The notes beneath the pieces were generated by a model that was not told where the DNA came from, ran no database searches, and was given only the letters and a program-made list of their open reading frames with translations. A stretch of DNA of 64,000 bases from Anarhynchus alexandrinus (taxonomy: Eukaryota > Chordata > Aves > Charadriiformes > Charadriidae). The position numbers were made by a program, and so were the translations under genes. The stretch is taken from the NCBI GenBank assembly GCA_008711295.1, contig VUYV01000004.1, forward strand, positions 7,092,577 through 7,156,576, read 5' to 3'. Of the stretch, positions 59,961-64,000 are shown one piece after another. Position 1 is the first letter of the stretch. Each line of letters begins with the position of its first letter.

Positions 59961-62900
59961 TGGCCGGGGTGTGCGGACGTGCAGGGCGCTGCGCTGACCG
60001 CGGCCGTCGGGGGTTACTCGCCGGGTCTGGTACTGACGTCCCCAAACGCTGTAAGCTTCAGCGCTGGTCATCTGTGCTGTCGTTGGCCATGGGGAAAAAG
60101 CGTTCTTCTGGTAGTACTTTGAAAAGAGCTCCCTGAAGTTGTATAGTGTCCCCCCCGCCACTCTTCTAGTGATTTTGGAGGGATTTGTGAGATATAACGC
60201 TTCCAGAATGAAGTGTCAATATTGATAGAAAGCTGTGTCCCTTCCCAGCGTGGCGAGTACAGGATAGCATCACTGTTATGTATTTACACCACTTGGGATA
60301 AATTGCCAGAGTAATACCTGTACCCATCCTGGCGAAGCAGTGAGAAGAAATGTAATGTGAAGAGCTCGCTACTGTTTATGCAAGTTTTGTCCTCAAATTC
60401 ATGCGTACAGCTTTATTTCAACTGTAAATTTTATACCCTGGTATAAATGTCGGTAGTTGGACTCATCTAGCTGATCGGTATCCAGAATAAAACCAAGGCG
60501 GAGACCAGCTTAGTCAAGTTGGAGAAGTGTGCTTTGAGTTAGAAACCACAGATGCAACTTTACAGCTGCCTTTCTGCCTGCGTTGTTGTCTTTGTAATCA
60601 TGCTGTAGGTTTTAAGAACTTAAGCCTGGAGTTGAAATTCGCATGCGTCTTTACTTGAACTACTCTCCAGGGGCCGTATAGTCAGCAGATGGACCTAGGC
60701 TTTTAACGAAAGGTTGTAGTGTACTGAAGAAACGCGGAAGTACTTTATTTGAGATGTTTTTTTACATTTCTGCTTGGTTAATCTAGACAAATGTAGCATT
60801 TACATCTTCATCTCTGGCTGCCTGTTGGCAGACTGTGCTGTGCCTCTGTGGATCTTCAGTGGGAGCCCGCTTACGAGCTGCTGAATAAAAACTTTTGGCC
60901 TAAGTCTTTGCAGATCACAGAGATTAGATCTGTAGCGTCTTTCCTTATTTCTTTACTGGGTGCGCCTTTTGGTATGGGTACGTGTTTGAAATCTCTAGGA
61001 ATTCAAAATACGTCTAACCATTGCAGAAGACAGTTTTCAGCCAAGCAGTTTGCAGCGAGGCTCCATTTATAAAGCCCTGCGATACTTTGCCTAGTGGATA
61101 ATGCACTACTCAGGGCCTCAGTAGTCCCAAATTTTATTCCCTTTCTATTGCTGTCCTGCTGGGATGAGTTTGGGCGAGTCACTTTGTCATACTTTCACCA
61201 CCTGCAAAACAGACATACATCAATGGCTTCTTTTGTAAAGTGCTTTAAGGTCTGCTAGCATATACAGGAGTATATAACATTCATGTGTTCTTATCCTTGG
61301 GGCAAGGACTGCAGGAAAAAAACTGGTGAGTTTAGTCGCCCTCTTTTAACGTACCCAGGTTCCGGATCCCACAGGCGTCGCTGCATGCAAGCTGTCTCCA
61401 TCACTTATTAAAAGTGATGGTAGGCCCATTAAGGGCCTACACGTTTGCTCTGAAACCTCTCCAGAAACAGGGTAAAGATAATTTATACTGTGTGCACTGG
61501 AGACTTGTTGTGGAATTTTTACTCTCTTTGTTTTCCTCACGGGCACAAGAGGCTGCTTCGCTGTTGTTGGTTTGAGAGTCCCAATAGCCAGACTGGCTCG
61601 TCCACACACCAGATCAAGGTGCTGTCGTTCCTGCTGTTCCCTCTCCCCACTCAATTTTGGGATCTGTACTTTACTGAACGGACTAGAATGAGTTTAATGA
61701 TGCTTACAGGCATACATTCTCCATGAGATAACAGACATTAGAAGTTAGTGTTGTATCAGGGAAATTCAATACACCTGGGAATCGTATCCTGCTCAGCAGA
61801 GATGCTGTGCATTTACGGTAAAAGCAGTACTGCACATTTTGGCTCTACAGGTTTTTGTCTTGGAGTTCTTAATGTCACTTTGAGTACTGATTGGAACAGA
61901 TGCATTTTCCATAAGCTTTTCACACTCTTAATGTGGGTTTATTAGATTTTGCATTTTATTCTCATTATTGTTGTGTTCTTCTCTTCCATGTTTCTTTGGT
62001 GTAGAGCAAGGAAGGATATTGAAAATGCAATGTAATGGTGGGGGCAGGAACAGATGACTGTAAGACACAAGTAGTGTGGTTTGCTTCTCCTTCCCAGTTT
62101 TCCATTCAGTACCTCTATAAAGATGCATCCCGCATCCCACAGTTGTACATACACATTTGGCACATGAGGTTTTGAGATCCCTGGTGCTTAACGATGGCTA
62201 ATGCAGGCGAATGCTGAGCCCTGCAGGAAAGGAGGTCCCTTGCCATTCTGAGAAACCTGTGCAAACCCCAAGGTGCCGTTTGTGTATAACAGCTTGTAGA
62301 AATGGGAGCCTGCTTTTGTTTGAATATAGGCACAGAGTTTATTATCTCTCCTAGCTGTAATGGTGGAATGTAAATATTTGAATTGATTTGTGAGTCATGT
62401 TGGATGTTATGTGTCAGGTGGGCTGGAAGCAAAATGAATGTAAATTTGACCATATTGTGGTAGAAATTTACCTAAAATTGTCTGTATATTTCATTGATTA
62501 TTGCCTAAAGTTAAATAATAAACAAAAATAACACAATATTTAAAACAGCTTTTTTCTTCAGCTGCTGTATCTTTTTAAAGGTGGGCCTTTCTCCTTGGGT
62601 TTGAATTATCTTACTTGGAACTTTTTGTTCCAAGCTTGTTACATTATCAGTATTTCTTTAAGTACATAATGTATATTTGGGTTCTTTAAACAAATAATCC
62701 AACAAGGCATCTGGTCTGTCATAAGGTGTTCTGTTTTTACTGAACCTGGTTTGCTTCCGTATGCAATGTGATGCTGTGAGCTTCAGTAGTTTAAACTTAG
62801 CTTTTTTAGAAATTATTACGAGAGGGCAAAATGTCTTAAAACACACTGTTAGATTTTAATGTTACTGCTTAACTATCACATTTTGGTTTGATACATGATT

Positions 62901-64000
62901 ACTGTTAGGAAGTTCAACACTTCTCCAGTTAGGAGCGTGAGAAAGCATTTAGTCACTTTGAAACAGGGACCTTGTGCCTTTTGGCTCATTTCGACAGGAT
63001 CTAACAACATAATCAGATAAAGACATGGACCTGGGGAAGGAAGCAGTCGCTATGAAATAATGGCTCCTTCTTCATTACTTTGAGGAAATGAAGGAAGTGA
63101 GGAAAAACCCAGTATCTGTGATCAGTTTATAAACCACAAGTAGCATGGAAGAAGTCTTGTAGCTTTAACTTGTGACAGTTATCCACCATTGTAAATGGTA
63201 TTCCCTTGATAACGGTGCCCTGGAGGAAAGAGTGTCCTGGTAATGACTTTGTCTTGCTGAATTTCTGTCCTGTGATCACTTAATCTGTTCTCTTCTTTTT
63301 TTTTTTTTAATCATTTGCCATCTCTAGACTGATGAAACTGGAAACCAGCACCAAAAGTGTTGGTTTACTTGGGGTGAACAATCTAATGATTACTAAACCT
63401 GTTCTGTATTTTAAGGAATAGACATAAAAGTGTAGAGAGCAAACTTATTAAAAACATAACGAATTTCCTTTTAGATAGTGGAAGAGTTAATATACGTTCA
63501 TAAGCAGGTAGCTTTACTAGTGGTTCCTTTTTTCAAATCTAAGTAATCTAATTTAATCATGACAAGCTCTGTGTTTCTCAATAGCTGAGAGAAGTACATG
63601 CAGCTCTGGAGCAGGACACTGGGAAGATTTTCCTTTCCGAGCCGGTGTATTGGCATTCTAATGCCTCTTACCACTAATGCTGAAATTTGGAACCTGCTGC
63701 TGTGAACTCCTCCTGTGTTTCACCTATTTCTGTGTTCCTGAATATGAGTTTGGAACAAAACTGATGTGAAACTTCATGCAGTGTTTGTGCTAGACAGAAA
63801 CTGAATTGTTTGTGACCTTGATATGCTGTCTTCTAATAAATAGTGAAGGCTGCAGCTCCTTTCTGAGGACCGCCAAAGGGTCCAAATTAGATGCTCTGTA
63901 GTCTGGATTACACCACTGGGAATCTCTGAGCTTTCTGGTGTTGAAACACACAGCAGCTCTACTACTGCCTGAAAAATGGATGTGAGCGATCTTTTTAGCT
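59961..64000 (+). other. HIRA: Non-coding sequence, presumed HIRA intron 1
   Basis: Synteny places HIRA next, transcribed rightwards away from MRPL40. HIRA has long introns in vertebrates. I found none of the WD40-repeat exons of HIRA up to the window end, which fits a long first intron. The sequence is AT-moderate with T-runs (for example near 63,298-63,309), a tandem hairpin pair at 61,398-61,440 and no other recognisable element. The assignment is inference from gene order only. Confidence 0.4.
61398..61440. repeat. Two abutting perfect hairpins with identical ATTAA loops
   Basis: The first inverted repeat has a 9-bp stem ccatcactt / aagtgatgg (61,398-61,420). The second has an 8-bp stem gtaggccc / gggcctac (61,420-61,440). 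Both enclose the five-base loop attaa, and the stems share one base at 61,420. There are no mismatches. Function is unknown. It could be a remnant of a small inverted-repeat element or a structured RNA within a HIRA intron. Confidence 0.85.

Noticed and set aside
58795..60161. Very long open frames across the N run
   Set aside because: Undetermined bases cannot give stop codons, so these 298-432 codon frames are artefacts. The real flanking residues are GC-rich translation without similarity to HIRA or MRPL40.

Overview
The window is avian nuclear DNA. It has large GT-AG introns, CpG islands at gene starts, a chicken-repeat-1 (CR1) LINE fragment, and vertebrate genes in the order of the 22q11.2 (DiGeorge/velocardiofacial) conserved block, which lies on a microchromosome in birds. 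The species cannot be named from the sequence; the coding sequences are bird-like throughout.

Layout, left to right: (1) 1-1.8 kb: a CpG island with two good splice donors on the minus strand, probably the promoter and 5' exon of a gene that leaves the window to the left. SEPTIN5 is the synteny candidate. (2) 1.8-11.8 kb: intergenic DNA holding a 368-bp near-perfect duplication next to an ambiguous base, probably an assembly artefact, and one CR1 fragment. (3) 12.06-12.71 kb (+): intronless CLDN5 (claudin-5) with a G-quadruplex-type tract and a TATA-like box upstream and a long 3' UTR. (4) about 15.7-34.7 kb: 19 kb with no recognisable gene. (5) 46.5-34.7 kb (-): CDC45, 18 coding exons, 566 codons plus stop. 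(6) 47.2-53.7 kb (+): UFD1, 12 coding exons, 307 codons plus stop, head-to-head with CDC45 over a 649-bp CpG/CCAAT/E2F promoter. (7) 54.8-55.7 kb (+): C22orf39 orthologue (PANTS/UPF0545), three exons, 105 codons, twin CX9C. (8) 58.7-56.8 kb (-): MRPL40, exons 2-4 visible, exon 1 missing. (9) 58,952-59,701: a 750-bp run of N inside a CpG island where the MRPL40/HIRA divergent promoter should be. (10) 59.7-64 kb: GC-rich flank, then non-coding sequence, presumably HIRA intron 1.

I reconstructed the reading frames exon by exon. All splice phases join in frame, and the totals for CDC45, UFD1 and C22orf39 are exact multiples of three that equal the known vertebrate lengths. Gene order and orientation match human HIRA-MRPL40-C22orf39-UFD1-CDC45-CLDN5, inverted in this window. 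CDC45 (replicative helicase), UFD1 (p97 ubiquitin-segregase adaptor, which also helps disassemble the replisome), MRPL40 (mitoribosome) and HIRA (H3.3 chaperone) are housekeeping genes with CpG promoters; CLDN5 is the endothelial and blood-brain-barrier tight-junction claudin. I found no unknown gene system. The items most worth a second look are the probable false duplication, the gapped HIRA/MRPL40 promoter, the unexplained left-edge promoter, the 19-kb gene-free gap, and a tandem pair of perfect hairpins with identical loops at 61.4 kb.
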